DNA of 64,000 bases from Allobosea sp. Root483D1 (GTDB lineage: Bacteria > Pseudomonadota > Alphaproteobacteria > Rhizobiales > Beijerinckiaceae). Every line of letters starts with the position of its first letter. Within the stretch, counting starts at the first letter, position 1. This document shows, piece after piece, positions 1 to 8,574 of this stretch. A model generated the notes under the pieces. The model saw only the letters and a list, made by a program, of their open reading frames with translations. It had not been told where the DNA came from and searched no databases. The stretch is from the NCBI RefSeq assembly GCF_001429505.1, contig NZ_LMJW01000001.1, positions 870,606 through 934,605 on the forward strand. The letters are read 5' to 3'. The position numbers were made by a program, and so were the translations under genes.

Positions 1-546
1 TCCGCGACCTTTCCGCTGGTGGAGGTCCGCTCCGAGATCTTCGTGCACGACCGGCGCCGGCTCACCTGCTCGGGCGGCGTCGCTGTCGTCGACATGATCC
101 TCTATCTCGTGGCGGTGCAATTCGGCATCGCCCAGGCCGACAGCGTCGCCGACCTGCTAATCCATGCCCGGATCCGCTCTTCCGACGAGAAGCAGCGCGG
201 CACCGCCGGCAGTCCGCAGGCGACACCGAGGACCGTCCGGAGGGCCGTGACCCTGATGGAGCGCAATATCGAGGTAACGGTCCCGATCACCGAAATCGCC
301 CGCGACATCGGCTGCTCCACCCGCCAGCTCGAACGCCTTTTCACTGAGGCGTTCGGCATGTCGCCCAAGCGCTATTATGACGGCGTGCGCCTGCGCCACG
401 CCCGCAAGCTTCTCGTCGAAACCGACGTTCCGCTCTCGGACGTCGCCGTGCAATGCGGCTACCCGTCCCAGGCGCAGTTCGCGACGCGCTTCCGGACCGC
501 CTTCGGCAAGGCTCCGCTGCGTTACCGGCTCCATGCCCACCGGTGA
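1..546 (+). CDS. GlxA-type AraC family transcriptional regulator, 3' part only
   Basis: The reading frame is open from the first base, so the N-terminus lies outside the window; 181 residues are visible. The first ~50 carry the end of a DJ-1/PfpI-like domain (Cys-Ser-Gly-Gly then a hydrophobic helix, as in GlxA-family regulators). The last ~85 are a double helix-turn-helix AraC domain, with ITEIARDIGCSTRQLERLF and then LSDVAVQCGYPSQAQFATRF. Regulators of this architecture often control amine or betaine catabolism. The next gene downstream starts 149 bases away on the same strand and opens a sarcosine-oxidase operon, so this protein is its likely activator (inference). A small hairpin follows the stop. 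Confidence 0.9.
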   Translation, partial: SATFPLVEVRSEIFVHDRRRLTCSGGVAVVDMILYLVAVQFGIAQADSVADLLIHARIRSSDEKQRGTAGSPQATPRTVRRAVTLMERNIEVTVPITEIARDIGCSTRQLERLFTEAFGMSPKRYYDGVRLRHARKLLVETDVPLSDVAVQCGYPSQAQFATRFRTAFGKAPLRYRLHAHR

Positions 547-549
547 CAG

Positions 550-565
550 ATCCGCTCCTGCGGAT
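550..565 (+). terminator. Short hairpin after the AraC gene, possible terminator
   Basis: ATCCGC and GCGGAT form a perfect 6-bp stem with a 4-base loop, starting four bases after the regulator stop. There is no T-run behind it, so it is a weak terminator candidate. Confidence 0.3.
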
Positions 566-586
566 GTTGCAGTGCCGCGAAAGCTC

Positions 587-614
587 TGTCGCTTATCGGA
601 AAAAGATGTCGCTT
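587..614 (+). promoter_or_regulatory. Phased direct repeat TGTCGCTT x2, candidate AraC-type operator
   Basis: TGTCGCTT occurs at 587-594 and again at 607-614, a 20-base period that puts both copies on one face of the helix. AraC-family dimers typically bind such direct repeats. The pair lies between the AraC gene and the oxidoreductase operon starting at 695, about 80 bases before its start codon, where an activator site would sit. Confidence 0.45.
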
Positions 615-694
615 TTTTGAAAGTCACGACTCCGGCCCTTCCTTAGCCTCCTTTCAAACGCCGCCCGTCGAGAGGGCGCCGGGAGACTGCCAGA

Positions 695-2293
695 ATGACC
701 CGCCTGGATGAGCGGTCGACGGCCGGCAAGCCGTTGCCCGTCCGTGAGCACGCACGTCTGTTGGTCATCGGTGCCGGCCCTGCCGGGCTGTCGGCAGCGC
801 TCGAAGTCGCCCGGCGCGGTGTCGAGGTCGTGCTGGTCGATGAGCACCCTGTCGATCACGCGCTCATGGGCCTCGATGTGCCCTATCATTTCGGCCAGCG
901 CATGGGCGGCTCCACCCGCAACAAGGCGCGCATGATCGAGACCATCGCCGCGGCCGACGGGCGGATCGCCGAAGCCTTCGAGGCAGGCGTCGACGTCAGG
1001 CTCGGCATTGCCGTCTGGGGCCTGTTCTCGCAGCGTCCCGGCCTGCGCTGGCTGCGCGGCCATGTCGCTGGCCTCAGCGATGGCGAGAGCTGCTGGTTCC
1101 TCTCCTTCGATGCGGCGATCGTCGCGACCGGACGCCGCGATGTCGGGCTCGCCTTTCCCGGCTGGGAGCTGCCCGGTGTGATGGGAGTGACGGCCGCGAG
1201 CGCGCTGCTGCAACGCTACGATGCGTTCGATGGCCGGGCGCTGGCGATCCTCGGCTCTGGCGTGGAAGCGACCCGGTTCGCGCAGGCGGCTCTCGCAGCC
1301 GGGCGCAAGATCGTCGCGCTGATCGAGGCGGGAGAAGTGCTGCGCGACCCCGCCGGCTGCGCGGACCTCGTCCAAAGAGGAGTGCCCGTACTCACCGGGA
1401 CGATGATCTCGCATGCCGTCGGCGGGCCTGACGGCGTCGAGCATGTGCTCGTGCGGACGCTGGGGAACGACAGCGCGGATACGGGCAAGCTTGCCTGCGA
1501 TACCGTCGTCCTCGCCACAGGTGCAGCCCCCGTAATCGAGCTGCTCGATGTGGCGGGCGCTGAGATCACCTTCGCCTCGCATCGCGGCGGCTATGTCCCG
1601 CTCCTCAACGCCGACGGCAGGACCTCCATTCCCGGCCTCTTCGCCGCTGGGGATTGTGCCGGCCTCTTCGCCGGCAAGACCAGCGACGCCACCATCGCCG
1701 CGATGGAAGGTGTTCGCGCCGCGGCTGCAGCCTGCGACGAGCTTGCCGGCAGCACCGCCAAGGCATGGCTGCCGACGCCGGAGGCCGAGCCGGGCCCGGC
1801 CGACGAGGACGTCGAAGCAGTGCGCTCCGCCTGGGTCGCCGCGTCGATGGCGGTCGCCGATGCCGACACGCATCTGTGCCAATGCGAGGAGGTCAACCTG
1901 GCGGACCTGCTCGGCGTTCGCCCGCCGCGCTATCTGTCAGGCAAGGATGGCGAGCTGAAGTCGCACGATCTCGCAGCACTCGCCGCAGATGGACAGATCA
2001 GCCAGGACCAGATCAAGCGGTTGACCCGCGCCGGCATGGGCCCCTGCCAGGGCCGCCGCTGCCGCGAGCAGGTCGGCGCGGTGCTGGCCAGGGCCAGCGG
2101 CACGCCCCTCGCCCGGATGCCCCTGCCGAGCCATCGCGCGCCGGTCCGGCCCTTGCCGCTCTCGGCCTTTGCCGAGGATCACGAGCCCGATGTCCTCACG
2201 CAGAACTGGGAAGGCTGGTTCGGCATCGCCAGCCAGTGGGAGCCGTTCTGGACCTTGTCGTCGGATGCCGCCGGCACGGAGGAGCGGCCATGA
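695..2293 (+). CDS. FAD/NAD(P)-dependent oxidoreductase with BFD-type [2Fe-2S] C-terminus (HcnB/OoxA-like)
   Basis: This 532-residue flavoprotein has a Rossmann FAD motif GAGPAG at residues 26-31, a second dinucleotide-binding region (LAILGSGVEATRFA) near 185, and an ATG-like GLFAAGDCAG FAD motif near 315. Four cysteines at about 395, 397, 451 and 456 (CQC and CQGRRC) match a bacterioferritin-associated-ferredoxin-like [2Fe-2S] site. This layout is that of the larger subunit of hydrogen cyanide synthase, opine oxidase and related amine dehydrogenases. It heads the operon, and its stop overlaps the next start (ATGA). No small HcnA-like ferredoxin subunit is present nearby. The substrate is unknown; a secondary amine or amino acid is likely from family and context. 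Confidence 0.85.
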   Translation: MTRLDERSTAGKPLPVREHARLLVIGAGPAGLSAALEVARRGVEVVLVDEHPVDHALMGLDVPYHFGQRMGGSTRNKARMIETIAAADGRIAEAFEAGVDVRLGIAVWGLFSQRPGLRWLRGHVAGLSDGESCWFLSFDAAIVATGRRDVGLAFPGWELPGVMGVTAASALLQRYDAFDGRALAILGSGVEATRFAQAALAAGRKIVALIEAGEVLRDPAGCADLVQRGVPVLTGTMISHAVGGPDGVEHVLVRTLGNDSADTGKLACDTVVLATGAAPVIELLDVAGAEITFASHRGGYVPLLNADGRTSIPGLFAAGDCAGLFAGKTSDATIAAMEGVRAAAAACDELAGSTAKAWLPTPEAEPGPADEDVEAVRSAWVAASMAVADADTHLCQCEEVNLADLLGVRPPRYLSGKDGELKSHDLAALAADGQISQDQIKRLTRAGMGPCQGRRCREQVGAVLARASGTPLARMPLPSHRAPVRPLPLSAFAEDHEPDVLTQNWEGWFGIASQWEPFWTLSSDAAGTEERP

Positions 2294-3471
2294 CCGTCGG
2301 CGATGGTCGCAAGGGCGCCGATGTCATCATCGTCGGCGGCGGCGTGACCGGGCTGAGCACGGCCTGGTGGCTGGCGCGAGCCGGGGTCGATGTGCTGCTG
2401 ATCGAGAAGGGCATCGTCGGCTGGGGCGCCTCGGGCCGCAATGGCGGCGGAGCGACACACCATCAGAGCCCGCTCTTCGCCGAGGAGCAGCGGCTCTGGC
2501 CGCTGATGGACGAATTGCTCGGCTATCCGACCGAGTACCAGCCGAAGCGCATCCGCATGGCCTTGAGCGATGCGCAGATGGAAGAGTTCAAGATCGGCGT
2601 CGACAACACGCGCGGCCAGGGCTTTCCGGCCGAATGGCTCGATGCGAGCCAGGTGCGTGCGCTGGCGCCGCTCGCCGGCGACAATGTCTGCGGCGGCGTC
2701 TATTTCGAGCGCGGCGGCCACGCCAATCCGCAGCGGACAGTGCAGGCCTATGCCTGGGCGCTGCAGGATCTCGGCGGACGCATCCTGCAGCATACGGCGG
2801 TGACCGGGTTCGAGCGGCGTGGCGACAAGGTCGTCGCGGTCGAGACCAGCGCCGGGAGCTTTTCCTGCAACACGCTGGTGCTGGCGGCCGGACCGCAGAC
2901 CGGGGCATTGTCGGCCCTGCTCGACAGCGAGGTGCCGGTGACGCCGGCGCGCGCCGAGATGATCGTAACCGAGCCGCTGCCGCTGATGCCGATCGGCGGC
3001 GTCGACGGCAACCATCTCTATGGCCGCCAGACGCTGCGCGGCAACCTCGCCTATGGCGGCGGCCCGCATGAATGGCTGAGGCCGCAGGACGATGCCATCG
3101 CGGCGCGCCCGTCGAGCCCGCTCGCCCGCAATGTCGCCAAGCGCCTGGCCGAACTCTTCCCCAAAGCCGCGCATATCCGCGTCATCCGCAGCTGGGCCGG
3201 CGTGATCGAGAACACGCCGGACGGACGGCCGGTGATCGACTGGCTGCCGACCGCCGGAAATGTCATTGCCGCGACGATGTCTAGCGTCGGCTTCGGCCTG
3301 TCGCCGGCGACCGGCCGCGCCATCTCGCAGCTCGTGCTCGACGGGCACTGCGACTTCGCCGACCTGTCGAGCTTCCGCCTGTCGCGCTTCGGCAATCTCG
3401 GCCCGGACTGGCGCGAGGAGCGCGGCTGGCTGCCCCCGCAAACGGATGGTGACGATGCCTGCGCGGCCTGA
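2290..3471 (+). CDS. FAD-dependent oxidoreductase, DAO family (HcnC/opine oxidase B-like)
   Basis: This 393-residue protein has an N-terminal FAD site (VIIVGGGVTGLSTAWWLARAG, about 10-30) and the ASGRNGG segment typical of D-amino-acid-oxidase-like flavoenzymes, with a C-terminal GVIENTPDGRPVI region. It starts at ATG 2290 inside the stop of the preceding gene, so the two are probably translationally coupled and form one alpha/beta enzyme as in HcnB-HcnC or opine oxidase. It is a catalytic amine-oxidising subunit by family. The end overlaps the soxB start by 17 bases. The exact substrate cannot be read from sequence. Confidence 0.85.
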   Translation: MTVGDGRKGADVIIVGGGVTGLSTAWWLARAGVDVLLIEKGIVGWGASGRNGGGATHHQSPLFAEEQRLWPLMDELLGYPTEYQPKRIRMALSDAQMEEFKIGVDNTRGQGFPAEWLDASQVRALAPLAGDNVCGGVYFERGGHANPQRTVQAYAWALQDLGGRILQHTAVTGFERRGDKVVAVETSAGSFSCNTLVLAAGPQTGALSALLDSEVPVTPARAEMIVTEPLPLMPIGGVDGNHLYGRQTLRGNLAYGGGPHEWLRPQDDAIAARPSSPLARNVAKRLAELFPKAAHIRVIRSWAGVIENTPDGRPVIDWLPTAGNVIAATMSSVGFGLSPATGRAISQLVLDGHCDFADLSSFRLSRFGNLGPDWREERGWLPPQTDGDDACAA

Positions 3472-4732
3472 ACCTATCGCCGACCGCTATTCGGCCTGGC
3501 GGCTGCTGACGGAGAGCTTCTCCGGCAATCGCGGCTGGAAGCCGGCCTGGCGCAAGCCGGAGCCGAAGCCGGCCTATGACGTCATCATCGTCGGCGGTGG
3601 CGGCCATGGGCTGGCGACCGCCCACTACCTCGCCAGCGTGCACGGGATCACCAATGTGGCGGTGATCGAGAAGGGGCCGATCGGCCTCGGCAATGCCGGC
3701 CGCAACACCACGATCGTGCGCTCGAATTACAGTTTGCCGAGCAATACGCGCTTCTACGAATGGTCGCTGAAGCTGTGGGAGGGGCTCGAGCAGGACCTCA
3801 ACTACAACGTCATGATGAGCCAGCGCGGCGTGCTCAACCTGTTCCATTCGGATTCGCAGCGCGACGCCACCGCCAGGCGCGGCAACTCGATGCGCCTGCA
3901 GGGCGTCGATGCCGAGCTGCTCGACCGCGAGCAGGTCAGGGCGATGGCGCCGTTCATGGCGATGGACAATCCGATGTTCCCGATCTTCGGCGGGCTCCTG
4001 CAGCGGCGCGGCGGCACGGCCCGGCACGACGCCGTGGTCTGGGGCTTCGCCCGCGCCGCCGACCGGCGCGGCGTCGACATCATCGAGCATTGCGAGGTCA
4101 CCGGCATCCGCCGCGAAGGCGGCCGCGTCACCGGCGTCGAGACGACGCGCGGCTTCATCGGCGCCAAGAAGGTCGGCGTCGCCGTCGCCGGCAACACCTC
4201 GCGGCTGGCGACGATGGCGGGCCTCAAGCTGCCGGTCGAGTCGCATCTGCTGCAGGCCTTCGTCTCCGAGGCGATCAAGCCGATGATCGACTGCGTCGTC
4301 ACCTTCGGCGCCGGGCATTTCTACATCAGCCAGTCGGACAAGGGCGGCCTCGTCTTCGGCGGCGACCTCGACGGCTACAACTCCTATTCGCAGCGCGGGA
4401 ACCTGCCGCTGGTCGAGCACCTGATGGGTGCCGCCGTATCGATGATCCCGGCGATGTCGCGGCTGCGGGTGCTCCGGCAATGGGCCGGGATCATGGACAT
4501 GACGATGGATTCCTCGCCCTTCATCTGCAAGACGCCGGTCGACGGGCTCTATTTCAACGGTGGCTGGTGCTATGGCGGCTTCAAGGCCACGCCCGGCTCG
4601 GGCTGGTGCTTCGCCCACACCATCGCCAACGACGCGCCACACGCCTTCAACGCCGACCTGACGATCGAGCGCTTCCGCGACGGGCGCATGATCGACGAGC
4701 GGGGCGCCGGCCCCAATCCCTGGGCGCAGTGA
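3455..4732 (+). CDS. soxB: Sarcosine oxidase beta subunit
   Basis: The 425-residue protein carries GGGGHG (about 47-52) for FAD and the NAGRNTTIVRSNY block diagnostic of heterotetrameric sarcosine oxidase beta. The His of an RHDA motif (about residue 191) lies where family members carry covalent FMN; I infer this by motif only. The subunit oxidises the N-methyl group of sarcosine or a similar secondary amine. ATG 3455 was chosen; ATG 3446 in the same frame is an alternative. The gene overlaps the upstream flavoprotein gene and is followed by soxD, soxA and soxG in the usual B-D-A-G order. Confidence 0.95.
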   Translation: MPARPEPIADRYSAWRLLTESFSGNRGWKPAWRKPEPKPAYDVIIVGGGGHGLATAHYLASVHGITNVAVIEKGPIGLGNAGRNTTIVRSNYSLPSNTRFYEWSLKLWEGLEQDLNYNVMMSQRGVLNLFHSDSQRDATARRGNSMRLQGVDAELLDREQVRAMAPFMAMDNPMFPIFGGLLQRRGGTARHDAVVWGFARAADRRGVDIIEHCEVTGIRREGGRVTGVETTRGFIGAKKVGVAVAGNTSRLATMAGLKLPVESHLLQAFVSEAIKPMIDCVVTFGAGHFYISQSDKGGLVFGGDLDGYNSYSQRGNLPLVEHLMGAAVSMIPAMSRLRVLRQWAGIMDMTMDSSPFICKTPVDGLYFNGGWCYGGFKATPGSGWCFAHTIANDAPHAFNADLTIERFRDGRMIDERGAGPNPWAQ

Positions 4733-4742
4733 GACGGCGGCG

Positions 4743-5018
4743 ATGCACCTGATCCCCTGCCCCTATTGCGGCGAACGCCCCCAGGACGAGTTCCACTATC
4801 GCGGCGACGCCACCGTGACGCGGCCGGCACCGGATGCCGGCGAGCAGGCCTTCTACGATTACGTCTACACGCGGGCCAATCCGCGCGGCTGGCATGACGA
4901 GTGGTGGCACCACTATGCCGGCTGCCGGCAGTGGCTGAAGGTCCGGCGCAACACGCTGACCCATGCGGTCGCGGCGTCTGTCGGACCTGCCGATGCGCTG
5001 CCGGAGGCGACGCCATGA
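4743..5018 (+). CDS. soxD: Sarcosine oxidase delta subunit
   Basis: A 91-residue protein of typical delta length. Cys6 and Cys9 (CPYCG) with His57 and Cys61 (HYAGC) form the expected zinc site. Aromatic-rich DEWWHH is characteristic. It is a structural subunit of the heterotetrameric oxidase in the cytoplasm. Its stop overlaps the soxA ATG by four bases. Confidence 0.95.
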   Translation: MHLIPCPYCGERPQDEFHYRGDATVTRPAPDAGEQAFYDYVYTRANPRGWHDEWWHHYAGCRQWLKVRRNTLTHAVAASVGPADALPEATP

Positions 5019-7939
5019 CCTCGCGGCGCCTTCCCAGCGGCGGCCTGATCGACCGCAGCAAGACCATCCGCTTCAGCTTCGACGGGCGCGAGCTCTCCGG
5101 CCATCCCGGCGATACACTCGCCTCGGCCCTCCTCGCCAATGGCGTGCGCCTGGTCGGCCGCAGCTTCAAATACCACCGACCGCGCGGGATCATGACCGCC
5201 GGCCCCGACGAGCCGAACGCGCTGGTCGAGCTGCGCGAGGGCGCAAGGCGCGAGCCGAACAGCAAGGCTACCGAGATCGAACTGCATGACGGCCTCGTCA
5301 GCCGCAGTCAGAACCGCTGGCCCTCGCTCGCCTTCGACGTGTTGGCGCTCAATGCGCTGGCCGGCAAGGCGCTCTCGGCCGGCTTCTACTACAAGACCTT
5401 CATGTGGCCGAAGCGCTTCTGGGAGAAGCTCTACGAGCCGCTGATCCGCCGCGCCGCCGGCCTCGGCCGAGCTGCGACAGAAGCCGACCCGGACCACTAC
5501 GAGGCGATGCACGCCCATTGCGACGTGCTGGTGGTCGGTTCGGGCCCCGCGGGCCTGGCGGCGGCCCGCGCTGCTGGCGAGGCCGGGGCGCGCGTCATCC
5601 TGTGCGAGCGCGACGTCCTGATCGGCGGCGGGCTGCTGCTTTGCCCCGACCATCAGGCCTGGCACGCCGACATGCTCGCCGCGCTCAGGGCGCTGCCGAA
5701 TGTCGAGATCCTGCCGCGCACCAATGTCTTCGGCTATTACGACCACAATTTGCTCGGCGCGCTGGAGCAGGTCGCCGACCACCGGCGAGAGCCCGGCGAG
5801 CACGAGGTCCGCCAGCGCTACCGGACCTTCCGAGCAAGGCAGGTCGTGCTGGCGACCGGCGCAAGCGAGCGATTGATCGCCCTGCCCGGCAATGACCGGC
5901 CGGGCGTGATGATGGCCGGCGCGGTGCTGGCCTATCTGCGCCGCTTCGGCGTCGCGCCGGGCGAGAACGCCGTCGTCTTCACCAATAATGACAGCGCCTA
6001 TGACACCGCCCTCGCCTTGGCCGAGGCGGGCCTTGGCCGGGTGACGCTCGCCGATGCGAGGCCGCAAAGCGAGCTTGCCGGCGTGGTGGCGGCGCGCGGC
6101 GTTGAGGTCCGGCTCGGAACCGAGGTCGCCGGCTTCGACGGCAAGAGCGTGATGCTGCGCCAGCGCGGCAGCTCGATCGGGGAGCCGATCGTCGCCGACC
6201 TGCTCTGCCTGTCGGGCGGCTGGAACCCGAACGTCCAGCTCGCCAGCCAGTCCGGTGCGAAGACGCAATGGAACGCCGAACTCGCGAGCCATGTGCCAGG
6301 CGAGCCGGTGCAGGCGGAACGCTCAGCCGGCGCGGCGCGCGGCATCTTCGGCATCGGCGCTGCGGCGCATGACGGCGCCCGGGCGGGTGAGGCCGCGGCC
6401 AGCGCGTCAGGCTTCGAGGGCAAGCCCGGCTTCGCTTTGCCCCATATCGGTCGGAGCGAGCAGCCGCTCGTGCCATTCTGGGAGGTCAAGGCGGACGGCA
6501 AGAGCTTCGTCGACCTGCAGCACGACGTCACCACCGAAGACATCCGCCTCGCCCATCGCGAGGGCTACGCCCATATCGAGCACGCCAAGCGCTATACGAC
6601 GCATGCCATGGCGACCGACCAGGGCAAGCTCGGCAGCCTCGTCGGCGCGGCGATCCTGGCCGAAGCACGCGGCGAGCCGGTCGAGGCGGTCGGCGTGCCG
6701 ACGCATCGGCCCTACACCATGCCGGTCGCGGTCGGCGCCCTCGCCGGCCATGCCTCCGGCGCGCATTTCCAGCCGATCCGGCGCACCGCGCTGCATGACT
6801 GGCACCTGCGCAACGGTGCGGCGATGCAGCCGACCGGGGCCTGGCTGCGGCCCTTCTTCTATCCCAAGCCGGGCGAGACCGGCTGGGAACCGATCTTCCG
6901 CGAAGCGCGGGCGGTGCGCTCGGCCGTCGGCATCTGCGACGTCTCGACGCTCGGCAAGATCGACGTGCAGGGACCGGACGCCGCGACCTTCCTCGACCGC
7001 CTCTACATCAACAATTTCTCGACGCTCGCGGTCGGCAAGTGCCGCTATGGCGTGATGCTGCGCGAGGACGGCATCGTCTTCGATGACGGCACGACGTCGC
7101 GGCTCGGCGAGGACCATTTCGTGGTGACGACGACGACCGGCAATGCCGCGCCGGTGCTGGAGCATATGGAGTTCCATGCCCAGACGGTCTGGCCCGAGCT
7201 CGACGTGCAGTTCTGCTCGATCTCGGACCAATGGGCGCAGATGGCGGTCGCCGGGCCGAAATCGCGCGAGACGCTCGCCGCTGCGGTCGAGGGGCTAGAA
7301 CTCGCCAACGAGGCCTTTCCGTTCATGGCGGTCGGCGAGGGCAGGATTGCCGGCGTGCCGGTCCGCCTGTTCCGCATCAGCTTCTCGGGCGAGCTCGCCT
7401 ATGAGGTTGCCGTGCCGTCCAGTCAGGCCGAGACGGTCTGGGAGGCGATCCTTGCGGCGGGCAAGCCCTTCGGCATTGTGCCCTACGGCTTGGAGGCGAT
7501 GAGCCTGATGCGGGTCGAGAAGGGGCATGCCGCCGGTCCCGAGCTGAACGGCCAGACCACTGCGGCCGATCTCGGCATGGGCCGAATGATGAAGAAGGCA
7601 GGCGATGTGATCGGCCGCGTCCTCGCCGGTCGCCCCGGCCTCGCCGATCCCGGCCGGCCGCGCCTTGTCGGCATTCGCCCGGTCGATGCCGCGCAGCGCC
7701 TGCGCGGCGGCGCCCATATCGTCGGCGAGCCCGGCTCGGGCACGAGCCTCGGCTGGATCAGCAGCGTCACACAGTCGATCGAGCACAAGTGCTGGATCGG
7801 CCTCGCTTTGGTCGAGAACGGCGAGAGCCTGAAGGGGCAGCGCCTCTTCGCGGTGTCGCCGCTGCACGAGGAGAGCGTCGCGGTGACGATCACCAGCCCG
7901 CACCATGTCGATCCGGAGAACGCCCGTGTCCGCGCCTGA
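5015..7939 (+). CDS. soxA: Sarcosine oxidase alpha subunit
   Basis: The start is ATG 5015, overlapping the soxD stop (ATGA), which gives 974 residues. Domains in order: an N-terminal ferredoxin-fold remnant (SGHPGDTLASALL and RSFKYHRPRGI) without iron-sulfur cysteines; an FAD/NAD-binding core with GSGPAGLAAARAAGEAGA near 175; and a C-terminal GcvT/aminomethyltransferase-like folate domain from about 590 to the end. In the family this subunit binds NAD+ and tetrahydrofolate and channels the released one-carbon unit to 5,10-methylene-THF. It forms one enzyme with SoxB, SoxD and SoxG. All motifs look intact. Confidence 0.95.
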   Translation: MTSRRLPSGGLIDRSKTIRFSFDGRELSGHPGDTLASALLANGVRLVGRSFKYHRPRGIMTAGPDEPNALVELREGARREPNSKATEIELHDGLVSRSQNRWPSLAFDVLALNALAGKALSAGFYYKTFMWPKRFWEKLYEPLIRRAAGLGRAATEADPDHYEAMHAHCDVLVVGSGPAGLAAARAAGEAGARVILCERDVLIGGGLLLCPDHQAWHADMLAALRALPNVEILPRTNVFGYYDHNLLGALEQVADHRREPGEHEVRQRYRTFRARQVVLATGASERLIALPGNDRPGVMMAGAVLAYLRRFGVAPGENAVVFTNNDSAYDTALALAEAGLGRVTLADARPQSELAGVVAARGVEVRLGTEVAGFDGKSVMLRQRGSSIGEPIVADLLCLSGGWNPNVQLASQSGAKTQWNAELASHVPGEPVQAERSAGAARGIFGIGAAAHDGARAGEAAASASGFEGKPGFALPHIGRSEQPLVPFWEVKADGKSFVDLQHDVTTEDIRLAHREGYAHIEHAKRYTTHAMATDQGKLGSLVGAAILAEARGEPVEAVGVPTHRPYTMPVAVGALAGHASGAHFQPIRRTALHDWHLRNGAAMQPTGAWLRPFFYPKPGETGWEPIFREARAVRSAVGICDVSTLGKIDVQGPDAATFLDRLYINNFSTLAVGKCRYGVMLREDGIVFDDGTTSRLGEDHFVVTTTTGNAAPVLEHMEFHAQTVWPELDVQFCSISDQWAQMAVAGPKSRETLAAAVEGLELANEAFPFMAVGEGRIAGVPVRLFRISFSGELAYEVAVPSSQAETVWEAILAAGKPFGIVPYGLEAMSLMRVEKGHAAGPELNGQTTAADLGMGRMMKKAGDVIGRVLAGRPGLADPGRPRLVGIRPVDAAQRLRGGAHIVGEPGSGTSLGWISSVTQSIEHKCWIGLALVENGESLKGQRLFAVSPLHEESVAVTITSPHHVDPENARVRA

Positions 7940-8540
7940 CCGCCGCTCGCGCTTTCCGGCCTCGCAGCCGCGCCAGGGCGGACGCAGTGGCGACGCGCCG
8001 CTCACGATCGTCGAGCGGCCGGCGACGCTGGTGCAGGTGAACGCACGCAAGGGCCGGCAGGCCGAGCTTGTTGCCGCCATCGCCAAGACGCTGGCACTCG
8101 CCCTCCCCGACGCCGGCCGGACCGCGACCGCGGCGGACATGGCCGCACTCTGGCTCCAGCCCGGAAGCTGGCTGATCGAGGCGCCGGCCGGGCGACGCGG
8201 CGAGCTGCCGGGCACTCTCGCGCAAACGCTGAACGGCATCGCGGCGGTGGTCGACCAGAGCCATGGCCGCTGCGTGATCGAGATCTCCGGCGCCGAGGCG
8301 CGGGCAGTGCTCGCCAGGCTCTGCCGGCTCGACCTGCACGAGCGGGCCTTCGCGGCGGGCGACAGCGCCGCGACGCTGGTCGGCCATGTCTCCTGCCTGA
8401 TCCATCGCACGGGCGGCGAAGCACCATGCTTCCGGCTGGTCGTCGGCTCGACCTTCGCGGAGTGGCTGCTCCACGAGCTCACCGCCGCAGCCGCCTCCTA
8501 TGGCTGGCGCTTCACCCCGGCCGGCGAGGCCGCCGCATGA
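7926..8540 (+). CDS. soxG: Sarcosine oxidase gamma subunit
   Basis: A 204-residue protein with weak family-level identity, typical of gamma: WLQPGSWLIEAP in the middle and DQSHGRCVIEISG leading into a GcvT-like fold. GTG 7926 was chosen because GGAGA sits eight bases upstream; an in-frame ATG at 7905 is the alternative. The gene overlaps the soxA end by 14 bases (GTG start), so coupling is likely. It completes the heterotetramer. Confidence 0.9.
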   Translation: MSAPDRRSRFPASQPRQGGRSGDAPLTIVERPATLVQVNARKGRQAELVAAIAKTLALALPDAGRTATAADMAALWLQPGSWLIEAPAGRRGELPGTLAQTLNGIAAVVDQSHGRCVIEISGAEARAVLARLCRLDLHERAFAAGDSAATLVGHVSCLIHRTGGEAPCFRLVVGSTFAEWLLHELTAAAASYGWRFTPAGEAAA

Positions 8541-8574
8541 CGATCTCCGACGCCAGCACCGGAACCCCAGCGCC

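Noticed and set aside
593..1882. 429-residue open frame on the minus strand opposite the HcnB-like gene
   Set aside because: It is an antisense shadow typical of high-GC DNA: low-complexity Arg/Gly/Ala-rich product, no ribosome-binding site, and the plus-strand gene has clear family motifs.
3455..8540. Sox cluster as sulfur oxidation (thiosulfate) genes
   Set aside because: The names coincide, but the proteins are flavin/folate subunits of sarcosine oxidase, not periplasmic sulfur-oxidising proteins.
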